Positions 15,992-24,677 of a stretch of 64,000 bases of DNA are shown one piece after another (positions within the stretch are counted from its first letter, which is position 1; each line of letters starts with the position of its first letter). The notes under the pieces were generated by a model, which worked only from the letters and a program-made list of their open reading frames with translations, made no database searches and was not told the origin of the DNA. The position numbers and the translations under genes are program-made. The stretch is from NCBI RefSeq assembly GCF_017312485.1, contig NZ_BMBA01000001.1, positions 62,001-126,000 on the forward strand, given 5' to 3'. The stretch is from Clostridium zeae (lineage in GTDB: Bacteria; Bacillota; Clostridia; Clostridiales; Clostridiaceae).

Positions 15992-17410
15992 ATGTATAAT
16001 GTTAAGTCTAAAGTTGCAACAGAATTTATCGATGACGAGGAAATTAAAAGTACTTTAGAACATGCTAAGGAAAATAAGAGTAATAGAGAACTAATAGCTA
16101 GTATTATTGAAAAAGCTAGAAGCTATAAAGGCATAAGCCATAAAGAAGCTGCTATATTATTAGAATGTGATATTGAAGAATTAAATGAAGAAATGTATAA
16201 ACTAGCAAAAGAGATTAAACAAAAATTCTACGGAAATCGTATTGTAATGTTCGCACCTCTTTATCTTTCAAACTACTGTGTAAATGGATGTGTTTATTGT
16301 CCATACCACTATAAAAATAAACATATAGCTAGAAAGAAACTTACTCAAGAGGAGATAAAAAGAGAAACAATTGCCCTACAAGATATGGGACACAAGCGTT
16401 TAGCTCTTGAAGCAGGTGAAGATCCTGTAAATAATCCACTTGAATATATTCTTGAAAGCATTAAAACTATATATAGTATAAAACATAAAAACGGAGAAAT
16501 AAGACGTGTTAATGTAAATATAGCTGCAACTACAGTTGAAGACTATAAAAAGCTTAAGGATGCTGGCATTGGAACTTATATATTATTTCAAGAAACATAT
16601 CATAAAGAAACTTATGAAGAGCTTCATCCAACTGGACCAAAGCATAATTACGCATATCACACTGAAGCAATGGATCGTGCTATGGAAGCTGGAATAGATG
16701 ATGTTGGACTAGGTGTATTATTTGGACTTAATCTATATAAATATGATCTTGTAGGTCTTCTAATGCATGCAGAGCATTTGGAAGCTGCAATGGGAGTAGG
16801 TCCACACACTATCAGCGTACCTCGTATTAGACCAGCAGATGATATTGATCCTAATAGCTTTTCAAATGCAATATCAGATGAAATATTTGAAAAAATAGTT
16901 GCTATAATACGTATAGCAGTACCATACACAGGAATGATAGTTTCTACTCGTGAGTCTAAAAAAACTCGTGAACGTGTACTTGAACTTGGAGTATCACAAT
17001 TAAGCGGTGGTTCAAAGACTAGTGTTGGTGGATACGTACAACCTGAGCCAGAAGAAGAAAATTCATCTCAATTTGATGTAAGTGATAATCGTACCCTTGA
17101 CGAAATAGTAAATTGGCTTTTAGAGTTAGGTTATATACCTAGTTTCTGTACAGCTTGTTATCGTGAAGGTAGAACTGGAGATAGATTCATGAGCCTTGTT
17201 AAATCAGGACAGATTGCAAACTGTTGTCAGCCTAATGCTTTGATGACTCTTAAAGAATACCTAGAAGACTATGCTTCAGAAGAAACTAAGAAAAATGGTG
17301 AAGTTGTAATTAATGATGAAACTGAAAGAATTCCTAACGAAAAGGTAAAAACTATAGTTAAAGAACACTTGACTGAGTTAAGAGAAGGAAAGAGAGACTT
17401 TAGATTCTAA
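15992..17410 (+). CDS. hydG: [FeFe]-hydrogenase H-cluster maturase HydG (radical SAM tyrosine lyase)
   Basis: Cleaves tyrosine by radical SAM chemistry to supply CO and cyanide as an Fe(CO)2(CN) synthon for the H-cluster of [FeFe]-hydrogenase. At 472 residues it has full family length. The SAM cluster motif is C96-x3-C100-x2-C103 (CVNGCVYC), and the C-terminal auxiliary cluster motif is C386-x2-C389-x22-C412, both intact. GGAGGG precedes the ATG. It follows the TM1266-type gene. hydE, hydF and the hydrogenase itself are not in this window, so the maturation genes are scattered in this genome. A 16-bp-stem terminator follows. Confidence 0.98.
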   Translation: MYNVKSKVATEFIDDEEIKSTLEHAKENKSNRELIASIIEKARSYKGISHKEAAILLECDIEELNEEMYKLAKEIKQKFYGNRIVMFAPLYLSNYCVNGCVYCPYHYKNKHIARKKLTQEEIKRETIALQDMGHKRLALEAGEDPVNNPLEYILESIKTIYSIKHKNGEIRRVNVNIAATTVEDYKKLKDAGIGTYILFQETYHKETYEELHPTGPKHNYAYHTEAMDRAMEAGIDDVGLGVLFGLNLYKYDLVGLLMHAEHLEAAMGVGPHTISVPRIRPADDIDPNSFSNAISDEIFEKIVAIIRIAVPYTGMIVSTRESKKTRERVLELGVSQLSGGSKTSVGGYVQPEPEEENSSQFDVSDNRTLDEIVNWLLELGYIPSFCTACYREGRTGDRFMSLVKSGQIANCCQPNALMTLKEYLEDYASEETKKNGEVVINDETERIPNEKVKTIVKEHLTELREGKRDFRF

Positions 17411-17432
17411 TTAATTAGTTAATTTGTATGTG

Positions 17433-17471
17433 TAAATCTAAAAATCTAAGAGAGTAGATTTTTTAGATTTA
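17433..17471 (+). terminator. Intrinsic terminator of the hydG operon
   Basis: Arms TAAATCTAAAAATCTA and TAGATTTTTTAGATTTA around AGAGAG; a long A/T stem. Confidence 0.75.
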
Positions 17472-17509
17472 GAAGTAAAATTTGAATTGTTATTTTTGAA
17501 AGTATGTGA

Positions 17510-17695
17510 ATTTTTATTCGCATACTTTTTCTTATTTTAAAACTTTTAGGTTTATTTTTATTAGATAAACTTTGGAGTGTTATAGCTATAGTTTTTATTT
17601 TAGATGGTTTATTACAAAAGAAGTATAGATTTATGATGATTATCTTAGGTATTTTCACTTTAGCAATATACTTTTATATTGGAAAAATTATATAA
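17510..17695 (+). pseudogene. Small hydrophobic frame without a standard start codon
   Basis: After a TGA at 17507 a 61-codon frame reads as two membrane helices (RILFLILKLLGLFLLDKL, LWSVIAIVFILDGLL), a basic turn QKKYRF and a third helix (MMIILGIFTLAIYFYIG), ending at TAA 17693. The amino-acid pattern looks genuinely coding, but the first ATG falls after residue 36, and only ATT or ATA codons are available earlier. It is either a truncated small membrane-protein gene or a gene with a non-standard start. Confidence 0.35.
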
Positions 17696-17786
17696 TATAG
17701 TAATGAAAGGTCTAATTTTTTGTACTTATTTATAACCGATGAACTATAGTTAACCACATTATTCAGTATGCAGGAGATGATATATT

Positions 17787-18785
17787 ATGGTCAGTTACAA
17801 AATAAAGATATGTGTTTTCAACTACAGAGAATTTGACGAAGCTCAATATTTTAATAAGATAAGTGAAGAACTAGGAGTAGAACTTATTATCTGTAGAGAA
17901 ACACCAACTCTTTCAAATATACATTTAGCTGATGGTTGTGATTGTATTAGCATTATAACCTCACCGTTGGATAGCAAGTTAATTGAAAAACTTCATGAAA
18001 TGAATATAAAAATGATTTCAACTAGAACTGTTGGGTTTGATCATATAGATATCAAATATGCGAAAGAGCTGGGAATTAATGTAAGTAATGCAACATACTC
18101 ACCAAATGGAGTAGCAGACTATGCGATAATGCTAATGATGATGGCATCACGTAATATGAAACGTATTATGGAACGTGGAAATATTCAAGATTTTTCATTG
18201 CAAGGACTTTTAGGAAGAGAATTTGCAAATATGAAGATAGGCATAATAGGAACTGGAAGAATTGGTGAGACAGTTATCCGTCATCTTTCAGGATTTGGAA
18301 ATGAAGTTTTAGCTCACTCACTATATGAAAATGAAGAAGTAAAAAAATATGCAAGATATGTTTCCTTAGACGAACTTTTAAATGAAAGTGATATAATTAG
18401 CCTTCATGCTCCTGTTGATGATACAAACTATCATATGATAGATGCTCAAGCAATTTCAAAGATGAAAAATCAAGTGATTATTATAAATACTGCTAGAGGA
18501 GCACTAATTGACACAAATGCACTTCTAGATGGAATCGAAAGCGGAAAGATTGGTGCAGTAGCCTTAGATGTGATAGAAAATGAAGCAGGACTTTGTTATA
18601 ACGATTTAAAATCTGAGGTGTTAAGTAATCGTGATTTGGCAATTTTAAAAAGTTATCCAAATGTAATTGTGACACCTCATATGGCATTCTATACAAACCA
18701 AGATGTACTGGAGATGGTTTATTCATCTTTAAAAAGTTGTGTTTTGGAAATTGAAGGAAAAGAAAATCCATGGAGAGTTGTATAA
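17787..18785 (+). CDS. D-isomer-specific 2-hydroxyacid dehydrogenase (D-lactate dehydrogenase type)
   Basis: A 332-residue cytoplasmic NAD-dependent enzyme reducing a 2-oxoacid, by resemblance pyruvate, to the D-hydroxyacid. The NAD fold motif is GIIGTGRIGETV; substrate- and cofactor-binding motifs follow as STRTVGFDHID, the catalytic Arg region NTARGALIDTNAL, the Glu region DVIENEAG and the catalytic His in TPHMAFYT. The length and these motifs fit the LdhA/VanH branch. AGGAGATGATATATT precedes the ATG. An M20 hydrolase follows after 77 bases; whether it is in the same transcript is uncertain. Confidence 0.92.
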   Translation: MVSYKIKICVFNYREFDEAQYFNKISEELGVELIICRETPTLSNIHLADGCDCISIITSPLDSKLIEKLHEMNIKMISTRTVGFDHIDIKYAKELGINVSNATYSPNGVADYAIMLMMMASRNMKRIMERGNIQDFSLQGLLGREFANMKIGIIGTGRIGETVIRHLSGFGNEVLAHSLYENEEVKKYARYVSLDELLNESDIISLHAPVDDTNYHMIDAQAISKMKNQVIIINTARGALIDTNALLDGIESGKIGAVALDVIENEAGLCYNDLKSEVLSNRDLAILKSYPNVIVTPHMAFYTNQDVLEMVYSSLKSCVLEIEGKENPWRVV

Positions 18786-18862
18786 AGATTATTAAGTGAT
18801 ATGATTTGATACAACAAAGCTAATGATAATATAATGAACTTTTAAATTAGGAGGCATTAAAA

Positions 18863-20026
18863 ATGAAAAATCAAATAATAGAAGAAGTTTATAAGCTTAA
18901 AGAAAGACTTTTTGAAATAAATGATTTTATTTATGAAAATCCTGAGTTAGGAAACTGTGAGTTCAAAGCGGTAGATACGTTAACTTCATTTTTAGAGGAA
19001 AATGGATTCTTAATTGAAGTTGGTACTGTTGGAATACCTACGGCTTTTAAAGCTACCTTTGATAGTAATGTGACTGGACCTAAAATTTCTTTGCTTTGTG
19101 AATATGATGCTCTTCCAGGAATAGGTCATGGATGTGGACATAACATGATAGGAACCATGAGTGCTGGAGCTGCAGTGGCTCTAAGTAAAATCTTAAAGAA
19201 AATTGGTGGAACCATTGTAGTTTTTGGAACACCTGCTGAAGAAACAAATGGAGCAAAAGTGAAAATGGCTGAAGAGGGTTGTTTTGATAATATTGACGTG
19301 GCTATGATACTTCATCCAGGTGAATTAACTTATAAAAGTGGGACATCTTTAGCTATGGAGGCAATTCAATTTGATTTCTATGGTAAAGCTAGCCATGCTG
19401 CTGGAGCACCTGAGAAAGGTATAAATGCACTGGATGCAGTATTACTTACCTTTAATGGTATAAATGCTTTGAGACAACATGTAACCTCTGATGTTAGAAT
19501 TCATGGAATAATAAGTGATGGTGGTAAAGCTGCCAATATAGTTCCTGATAAAGCAACTGCACAGTTTTATGTTAGAGCTGCTAAAAAGAAAACCTTGGAA
19601 GAGGTAGTACAGAAGGTAAATAACGTAGCTAAGGGAGCTGCACTAATGACTGGTGCTAAACTTGAATTAAGCAATTATGAGTTGTCATATGATGATATGA
19701 ATACAAATGAAACTCTTTCTGAAGCTTTTAGTGAAAACTTAAAATTCGCAGGGATTCAAGACATAAATGAACCAGATACTAACATTGGATCAATAGATAT
19801 GGGGAATGTAAGCCATGTGGTACCAGCGATACATCCTACTTTAGGAATAGGTAATTCCAATTTAGTTGGACATACAAAAGAAATGGCTGATTTTACGATT
19901 ACGGATAGTGCACATGAAGCTTTACTAAAAGGTACATCTGCATTAGCCCTAACTGGTTATGATGTTATCACAGATAAATATCTTCTTAAAATAATAAAAG
20001 AGGAATTTAAAAAAAGTAAATATTAG
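18863..20026 (+). CDS. M20-family amidohydrolase/peptidase
   Basis: A 387-residue metal-dependent hydrolase of the M20D/AbgB-like branch, acting on N-acyl or p-aminobenzoyl-type amide bonds of amino acids or dipeptides. Metal-binding motifs are visible as HGCGHNMIGT (about residue 92), PAEETNGAK and AMILHP, and the dimerisation-domain motif as GKASHAAGAPEKGINALDA. The C-terminal His is in NLVGHTKEMA. AGGAGG precedes the ATG. A perfect-stem terminator follows. The substrate cannot be told from sequence. Confidence 0.92.
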   Translation: MKNQIIEEVYKLKERLFEINDFIYENPELGNCEFKAVDTLTSFLEENGFLIEVGTVGIPTAFKATFDSNVTGPKISLLCEYDALPGIGHGCGHNMIGTMSAGAAVALSKILKKIGGTIVVFGTPAEETNGAKVKMAEEGCFDNIDVAMILHPGELTYKSGTSLAMEAIQFDFYGKASHAAGAPEKGINALDAVLLTFNGINALRQHVTSDVRIHGIISDGGKAANIVPDKATAQFYVRAAKKKTLEEVVQKVNNVAKGAALMTGAKLELSNYELSYDDMNTNETLSEAFSENLKFAGIQDINEPDTNIGSIDMGNVSHVVPAIHPTLGIGNSNLVGHTKEMADFTITDSAHEALLKGTSALALTGYDVITDKYLLKIIKEEFKKSKY

Positions 20027-20058
20027 AAATTAGAAAATAATTTTTTTATTAAAGAGCT

Positions 20059-20102
20059 ACATAGACAGCCAGAAATGGCTGTCTATGTATGCTGATTTTT
20101 CT
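20059..20102 (+). terminator. Intrinsic terminator of the M20 hydrolase gene
   Basis: Perfect arms ACATAGACAGCCA and TGGCTGTCTATGT with a GAAA loop; a T-run follows a few bases after the stem. Confidence 0.85.
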
Positions 20103-20130
20103 TAGACTTAAATTCATATTTTCAGTATTT

Positions 20131-20442
20131 TTATTTCCTTTTTTGAGTTAATATAACGTTTCCAAATGTAAGTGTAACTATAATAACTGTTGCAATCAAA
20201 CCAATTGAAGTAGAGTGGCTATTTCCGTAATCAGTATTGAGAAGAATCATTACAATGATTAATACTATATCTGCTGAAAGTAGTTCAATTCCAGCATTTT
20301 TACAAATCTTCTTCTCGTCATAGTTAGTTTTCTCTACTACATCCATTGTGTTATAGCTAGCAACTAGAAAACTTAATCTACCTTTTATTAAGGCAATTGA
20401 TATTACTAAAAAAATTGTTATTAAAATAGATCCGATTACCAT
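20131..20442 (-). CDS. DUF3784-like small membrane protein
   Basis: 103 residues with three predicted membrane segments (IGSILITIFLVISIALI, LLSADIVLIIVMILL, IGLIATVIIVTLTFG). Between the first two lies the motif LVASYNTMDVVEKTNYDEKKICK, which is the hallmark of DUF3784 proteins as I know them. Function unknown. TTAGGAGGT-like sequence precedes the ATG on the minus strand. It stands alone between convergent and same-strand neighbours. Confidence 0.75.
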   Translation of the reverse strand: MVIGSILITIFLVISIALIKGRLSFLVASYNTMDVVEKTNYDEKKICKNAGIELLSADIVLIIVMILLNTDYGNSHSTSIGLIATVIIVTLTFGNVILTQKRK

Positions 20443-20586
20443 TTTAAATTAACCTCCTAATTTATAAACAAAATCCAAGTGATCAACCCTACTAGATATT
20501 TTATCTATTAAACTAATTATGTTTTATTGTAATTATATAATATTACAATATTATTTTCAAATTTTTACCAATTTTATTTAGAAAAT

Positions 20587-20619
20587 AAAAAAAGATGGTT
20601 GTATCACCATCTTTTTTTT
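20587..20619 (-). terminator. Terminator of the TetR gene, beside a trace of the structured repeat
   Basis: Arms AAAAAAAGATGG and CCATCTTTTTTT, symmetrical and usable in both directions. Immediately to the right (20630-20650) the words CACTTCAGCGACTTTATAT match the end of the structured repeat at 4568 and 15603, possibly a third, mostly lost copy. Confidence 0.75.
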
Positions 20620-20673
20620 ACTGTAGAAGTCCACTTCAGCGACTTTATATTTGTATTTAAATTTATAAAGAAG

Positions 20674-21300
20674 TTACTGTTCTATATTGAGAATTATATG
20701 GGCTGTTTCAATTACCCCTTCTAAAATCTCCATAGCATCATAAGAGGTTTCTATCTGGATATGATCCTTTCTTACCGAGAGTCTTTGCATGAGAGCCCAT
20801 ATAGCATTTATTTGAATAGCTAGCTTTTTACGAAAACTTAAACTATATTTAATGGATCCATCCTGAAGTCCTTCATTAATTAATTCATCATAAAAATAGG
20901 AATAGATTATATAATCCAAATAATTTTCATCATCGGCACGATGAGTATGATAACAATCAAAAAATATGGTAAATCTTATATCATCAAACCTTTCAAGGTA
21001 TAACTGTTTATATAAATCGATTAAAGAATGTATTTTTTCACTTGCGTTGTTACCTTTGATATTTTCTTTCAAAAATACTGTTATTTCACCTAAAATGTTT
21101 CTATGAATTTCCCAGAATATATCAAACACTGAATCGAAATATTTATAAAAGGTTACTCTACTGGTTTCAGCAAGATTAACTATATCAACCACAGTTACTT
21201 TATCCATACCGTTTTTAACAGCTAGCTTGAAAGCTGCTTCCATTAAGGTATTTTTACGTTCACTATTATCTTTGAATTTATGGCTATATTTTAAACTCAT
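20674..21300 (-). CDS. TetR/AcrR-family transcriptional regulator
   Basis: A 208-residue one-component repressor. The N-terminal helix-turn-helix is canonical (LMEAAFKLAVKNGMDKVTVV then SRVTFYKYFDSVFDIFWE); the C-terminal ligand-binding domain is divergent. ATG 21300 was chosen because GGAGG sits five bases upstream; an in-frame TTG at 21312 overlaps that site. It is divergent from the GH1 glycosidase gene, and two operator-like palindromes lie over the shared promoter region, so it most likely represses that gene and itself. The inducer is probably a sugar or sugar phosphate, which is inferred from the neighbour. Confidence 0.93.
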   Translation of the reverse strand: MSLKYSHKFKDNSERKNTLMEAAFKLAVKNGMDKVTVVDIVNLAETSRVTFYKYFDSVFDIFWEIHRNILGEITVFLKENIKGNNASEKIHSLIDLYKQLYLERFDDIRFTIFFDCYHTHRADDENYLDYIIYSYFYDELINEGLQDGSIKYSLSFRKKLAIQINAIWALMQRLSVRKDHIQIETSYDAMEILEGVIETAHIILNIEQ

Positions 21301-21431
21301 TAGAACCTCCAAATAAGCTGTTTCGCTTTATATTTCAAGTAATATCTTAATTAAAGGATACACATGTTTATATTTTAACATATAAATTGGAAAAGTGAGA
21401 TTTTCTAAATGCGAAAATATAATAATAACTG

Positions 21432-21485
21432 GTTTACACTGTGTAAATTTAGTGATAATATAAAACTAGTTTACAGTGTGTAAAC
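21432..21485. promoter_or_regulatory. Twin TetR-type operators over divergent promoters
   Basis: Two palindromes with a 3-bp centre: GTTTACACTGTGTAAAT at 21432-21448 and GTTTACAGTGTGTAAAC at 21469-21485 (perfect 7-bp arms). The plus-strand promoter is TTTACA 21433-21438, 17-base spacer, TAATAT 21456-21461, so operator 1 covers the -35 box and operator 2 covers the start site. Read on the minus strand, the right palindrome supplies TTTACA with TATATT 16 bases on, a matching promoter for the regulator gene. Confidence 0.8.
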
Positions 21486-21562
21486 CAGTTGGAAAACGCT
21501 GTATTATTAAAGGGAATAAGTATTGAGTAGCTGAATTATATGAAAAATGGAGGAGAGAATTT

Positions 21563-22927
21563 ATGAGTAAAACAAATGCGAATCAATTTCTTTGGGGAGG
21601 CGCTGTAACATCTTTTCAGATAGAAGGCGCTTGGAATGAAGGTGGTAAAGGAGTTTCTATTGTAGATAACAGAGAAATTAAACCAGGAGTATCTGATTGG
21701 AACACTGCCATAGATTTTTATCATAGATATAAGGAAGATATAGCACTTTTTAAGGAGCTTGGATTAAACTCATTTCGTACTAATATAGCCTGGTCTAGAA
21801 TACTTCCTGATGGAGAAAATATAAATGAAGAAGGTTTAGTGTTTTATGATAATGTAATAGATGAACTTTTAAATAATGGTATAGAGCCAGTGTTAACCTT
21901 GTATCATTTTGATATGCCTTTAGCATTACAGGAAAAATATAATGGATTTATTTCAAGAAAAGTAGTTGATTTATTTGAAAAATTTGCAGCCACTGTATTT
22001 AAAAGATATGGAGATAGGGTTAAGTATTGGGTTAGCTTTAATGAAATGAATTCAGTTACACTAATGACTGATTTGTACGGGACTAGACGTCCAAAGGATA
22101 TGGATAAAGAAACTTTCGAAAATCAATTAATTCATAATGTATTTCTTGCTCATTCAAAGGCTACCAAAGCACTACATGAAATTGTAAAGGGTGGAAAAAT
22201 GGGTGGTATGGTTAACTATATGCAGTTATATCCAGCAACCTGTAATCCAGAAGATGCACTTTTAATGAAAAAATTCAAAGAAAAAACTACAGATTTATAT
22301 TTAGATGTATTTTCAAGAGGAGAGTATCCATCTTACTACTTAACAGCTTTGAAAAATAAAGAAATACCTTTATTCTTTGAAGAAGATGATTTAGAGTTAT
22401 TGAAAGCTGGAAAAGCTGATTATTTAGGAATCAGTTATTATTTTAGTGGTACTGTTAGTTCTAGCAGTAAAAATGATAGGCCACTTTTCCCAGGGATGGA
22501 GAGTTTAATAGAAAACCAATATCTTAAAGCTAGTGAATGGGGATGGACTATTGATCCTATTGGATTTAGGCTGGCTTTAAAGGATGTCTATGAAAGATAT
22601 AATATGCCTATCTTTATATTAGAAAATGGAATTGGTGTAAAGGAAGAATTAAATGAAGATAATACTATAGAAGATAGTTATCGAATAGATTACATGAAAA
22701 AGCATATAGAGCAGATGAAAATTGCAATATCTGAGGGGGTTGAAATCATTGGTTACTTGGCTTGGGGACCAATAGATATACTAAGTTCTCAAGGAGAAAT
22801 GAGTAAAAGATATGGATTTATATTCGTAAATCGAACAGAAACCAATTTAAGGGATCTAAAGAGATATAAGAAAAAAAGCTTCAATTGGTTTAAGCAGGTA
22901 ATAGAATCTAACGGTGAAATATTATAA
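21563..22927 (+). CDS. GH1 6-phospho-beta-glucosidase
   Basis: A 454-residue cytoplasmic retaining glycosidase. The acid/base is Glu161 in SFNEMN and the nucleophile Glu354 in ILENGIG. The C-terminal signature SSQGEMSKRYGFIF carries the Ser, Lys and Tyr positions that bind the 6-phosphate in phospho-glycosidases, so hydrolysis of PTS-imported phosphorylated disaccharides is more likely than of free sugars. No PTS permease is adjacent, so uptake must be encoded elsewhere. GGAGGAG precedes the ATG. Expression appears to be under the divergent TetR regulator through the twin operators. A terminator follows. Confidence 0.92.
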   Translation: MSKTNANQFLWGGAVTSFQIEGAWNEGGKGVSIVDNREIKPGVSDWNTAIDFYHRYKEDIALFKELGLNSFRTNIAWSRILPDGENINEEGLVFYDNVIDELLNNGIEPVLTLYHFDMPLALQEKYNGFISRKVVDLFEKFAATVFKRYGDRVKYWVSFNEMNSVTLMTDLYGTRRPKDMDKETFENQLIHNVFLAHSKATKALHEIVKGGKMGGMVNYMQLYPATCNPEDALLMKKFKEKTTDLYLDVFSRGEYPSYYLTALKNKEIPLFFEEDDLELLKAGKADYLGISYYFSGTVSSSSKNDRPLFPGMESLIENQYLKASEWGWTIDPIGFRLALKDVYERYNMPIFILENGIGVKEELNEDNTIEDSYRIDYMKKHIEQMKIAISEGVEIIGYLAWGPIDILSSQGEMSKRYGFIFVNRTETNLRDLKRYKKKSFNWFKQVIESNGEIL

Positions 22928-22948
22928 AGTAAAATCTATATATAAATT

Positions 22949-22995
22949 ATATGCATACAAAGGAAGCTGACACTTAACCTATGTATGCATATTTT
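22949..22995 (+). terminator. Intrinsic terminator of the GH1 gene
   Basis: Perfect 11-bp arms ATATGCATACA and TGTATGCATAT around a 22-base loop, then TTTTATT. Confidence 0.75.
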
Positions 22996-23052
22996 ATTGC
23001 AATTCTTAGCGGTAAATATATTTAGTAATAGTTAAATTATAAGGCTATAATG

Positions 23053-23508
23053 CTATTTTATAGTATTATACTTTGAAAAGCTTCCATAGTCTTCAACCTT
23101 ATTTAAATTAGGACATTTTGCAATAAAATGTACGATAATATGGCAGTTATCCAGTTTTGGATATACCTCAAATAGCTTCCTATCTCCGTATCTTATTGCT
23201 TCAAGTGCAAGAGGCAGTTCTTTTCTAAAAATATAGTCTCTAATTGATGCTTGTATTGGATTTGTATTGTTGTCTACAGCTAGATAAACATAAAACAAAA
23301 GTGAGCTTTCTTTACTTATCCACTTTCCAAGCACTTCATCTTTCATCTCATTAGTTTTGTCATAAGCGAAACTCAAACCTATAGTTAAAAATAATTCTGC
23401 TGTAGTATCAGAGTGAGTTAATGTACAGTGTCTAGTTAAAATAGGATTGTTTTGTGTAACACCATCTCTAAATTCAACTGAAAGTTTTTCAGGTTTAAAT
23501 TTTGACAT
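23053..23508 (-). CDS. Staygreen (SGR)-like protein
   Basis: A 151-residue soluble protein whose start (FKPEKLSVEFRDGV then LTHSDTTAELFLTIG), middle (YDKTNEMKDEVLGKW) and RKELPLALEAIRYGDRKLF segment match the staygreen domain. Plant SGR removes Mg from chlorophyll a, and some bacterial homologues show Mg-dechelatase activity in vitro; the role in a non-photosynthetic anaerobe is unknown. The length is that of the bare bacterial domain. It lies between two sugar-hydrolase loci with no tetrapyrrole genes nearby. No strong Shine-Dalgarno sequence; AAGGT is present upstream on the minus strand. Confidence 0.85.
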   Translation of the reverse strand: MSKFKPEKLSVEFRDGVTQNNPILTRHCTLTHSDTTAELFLTIGLSFAYDKTNEMKDEVLGKWISKESSLLFYVYLAVDNNTNPIQASIRDYIFRKELPLALEAIRYGDRKLFEVYPKLDNCHIIVHFIAKCPNLNKVEDYGSFSKYNTIK

Positions 23509-23578
23509 TTAATATTTACCTTCTATAATTTGTTTACAGAACTAGTATATGTATATCATTGAGCTTTGCTATTTAGTT

Positions 23579-24499
23579 TTATGTTACATTTAACAATTGT
23601 TTCTTATATTGATTTGGAGTCATATTTTCATATTCTTTGAACTTTTTAATAAAATAACTAAAGTTATCAAAACCAACTTCAATACAAATATCTGATATTT
23701 TTTTGTCTCCATTTTTTAGAAGTTTAGTAGCTTGTTCAATTCTATATTGGTTTATAAAATCTACTATTGTTTTACCTGTATTTGCTTTGAAAAATCTACA
23801 AAAATATTGTGGATTCATATTTACTTCTTTAGCTAAATCCTCTATATACATCTTTTCTGTATATTTATTCTGTATATAATTTATAGTGTTTTTAATTATA
23901 CTTATTTTATAATTAAGAGATGGAGCTGAGGATATCTTATTAACAATGAATTTATTTTCTCTAGCTATAACAGAAAGAATTTTGTATAGTGAAGCTTTAA
24001 TTCCTATGTCCCAACCGAATTGTTTTTCTGAGCATATATCTAGTATTTCTTTTACTTCTTCTATTACTTTTTTACCCCAAATATAATTCTCATCTATTAC
24101 TAAAGGAAAACGAAAATCTCCATTTAGAAGTGGATTAATATAATTATTTTGGCAAGGATCATTGATTGAACTATTTAAAAAGTTTAAGTCAAAAAGTAAA
24201 GCATGATGCAAGCTACTTTCTCCATTAATAGTATGAGCCGAATGAAGTTGACCACTATTTATTATTATAGCTTGGCCTTCTGAAACCTTTGTAGAAACAG
24301 TGTCAATTGTATAGATAATAGATCCTTTTTCCACATAAATGATTTCAAATTCATTGTGCCAGTGTAAGTATAGGGTGAAGTTATTCCAATTTTGACTATA
24401 GGAGTAAAGGGGAACAAGAGATTCACCTCTATCTACAGTTTCCCTTAGAGTATTTTTTTCAGTTTCCATATAAAAAGTCACCTCACTAGAAATATTCAT
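23579..24499 (-). CDS. AraC-family transcriptional regulator with cupin sensor domain
   Basis: 306 residues. The N-terminal cupin-like arm (HWHNEFEIIYVEKGSIIYTI, then GQAIIINSGQLHS) resembles sugar-binding AraC sensors. The C-terminal 100 residues hold two helix-turn-helix units (IEDLAKEVNMNPQYFCRFFK and KISDICIEVGFDNFSYFIKK) ending in MTPNQYKKQ. It is divergent from the GH31 gene with an inverted repeat between them, so it probably activates alpha-glucoside use. Confidence 0.93.
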   Translation of the reverse strand: MNISSEVTFYMETEKNTLRETVDRGESLVPLYSYSQNWNNFTLYLHWHNEFEIIYVEKGSIIYTIDTVSTKVSEGQAIIINSGQLHSAHTINGESSLHHALLFDLNFLNSSINDPCQNNYINPLLNGDFRFPLVIDENYIWGKKVIEEVKEILDICSEKQFGWDIGIKASLYKILSVIARENKFIVNKISSAPSLNYKISIIKNTINYIQNKYTEKMYIEDLAKEVNMNPQYFCRFFKANTGKTIVDFINQYRIEQATKLLKNGDKKISDICIEVGFDNFSYFIKKFKEYENMTPNQYKKQLLNVT

Positions 24500-24572
24500 A
24501 TAGTTTGTTAATTTATAATTAAATGAAAAGCGATAGAATACTACTTTTTATATTTATGTCAAAATAGTGTTA

Positions 24573-24608
24573 TTTTTAGTTAAAATAGAGCAAGTATTTA
24601 ACTAAAAA
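24573..24608. promoter_or_regulatory. Inverted repeat in the AraC/GH31 divergent region
   Basis: Perfect 12-bp arms TTTTTAGTTAAA and TTTAACTAAAAA separated by 12 bases, just upstream of a TATAAT at 24615-24620 for the GH31 gene. A candidate binding site for the AraC regulator. Confidence 0.55.
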
Positions 24609-24677
24609 AATATATATAATACTAATATAATGTTTACATCGTAATATAACAAGTATAAATTATATAGGAGGAATAAT

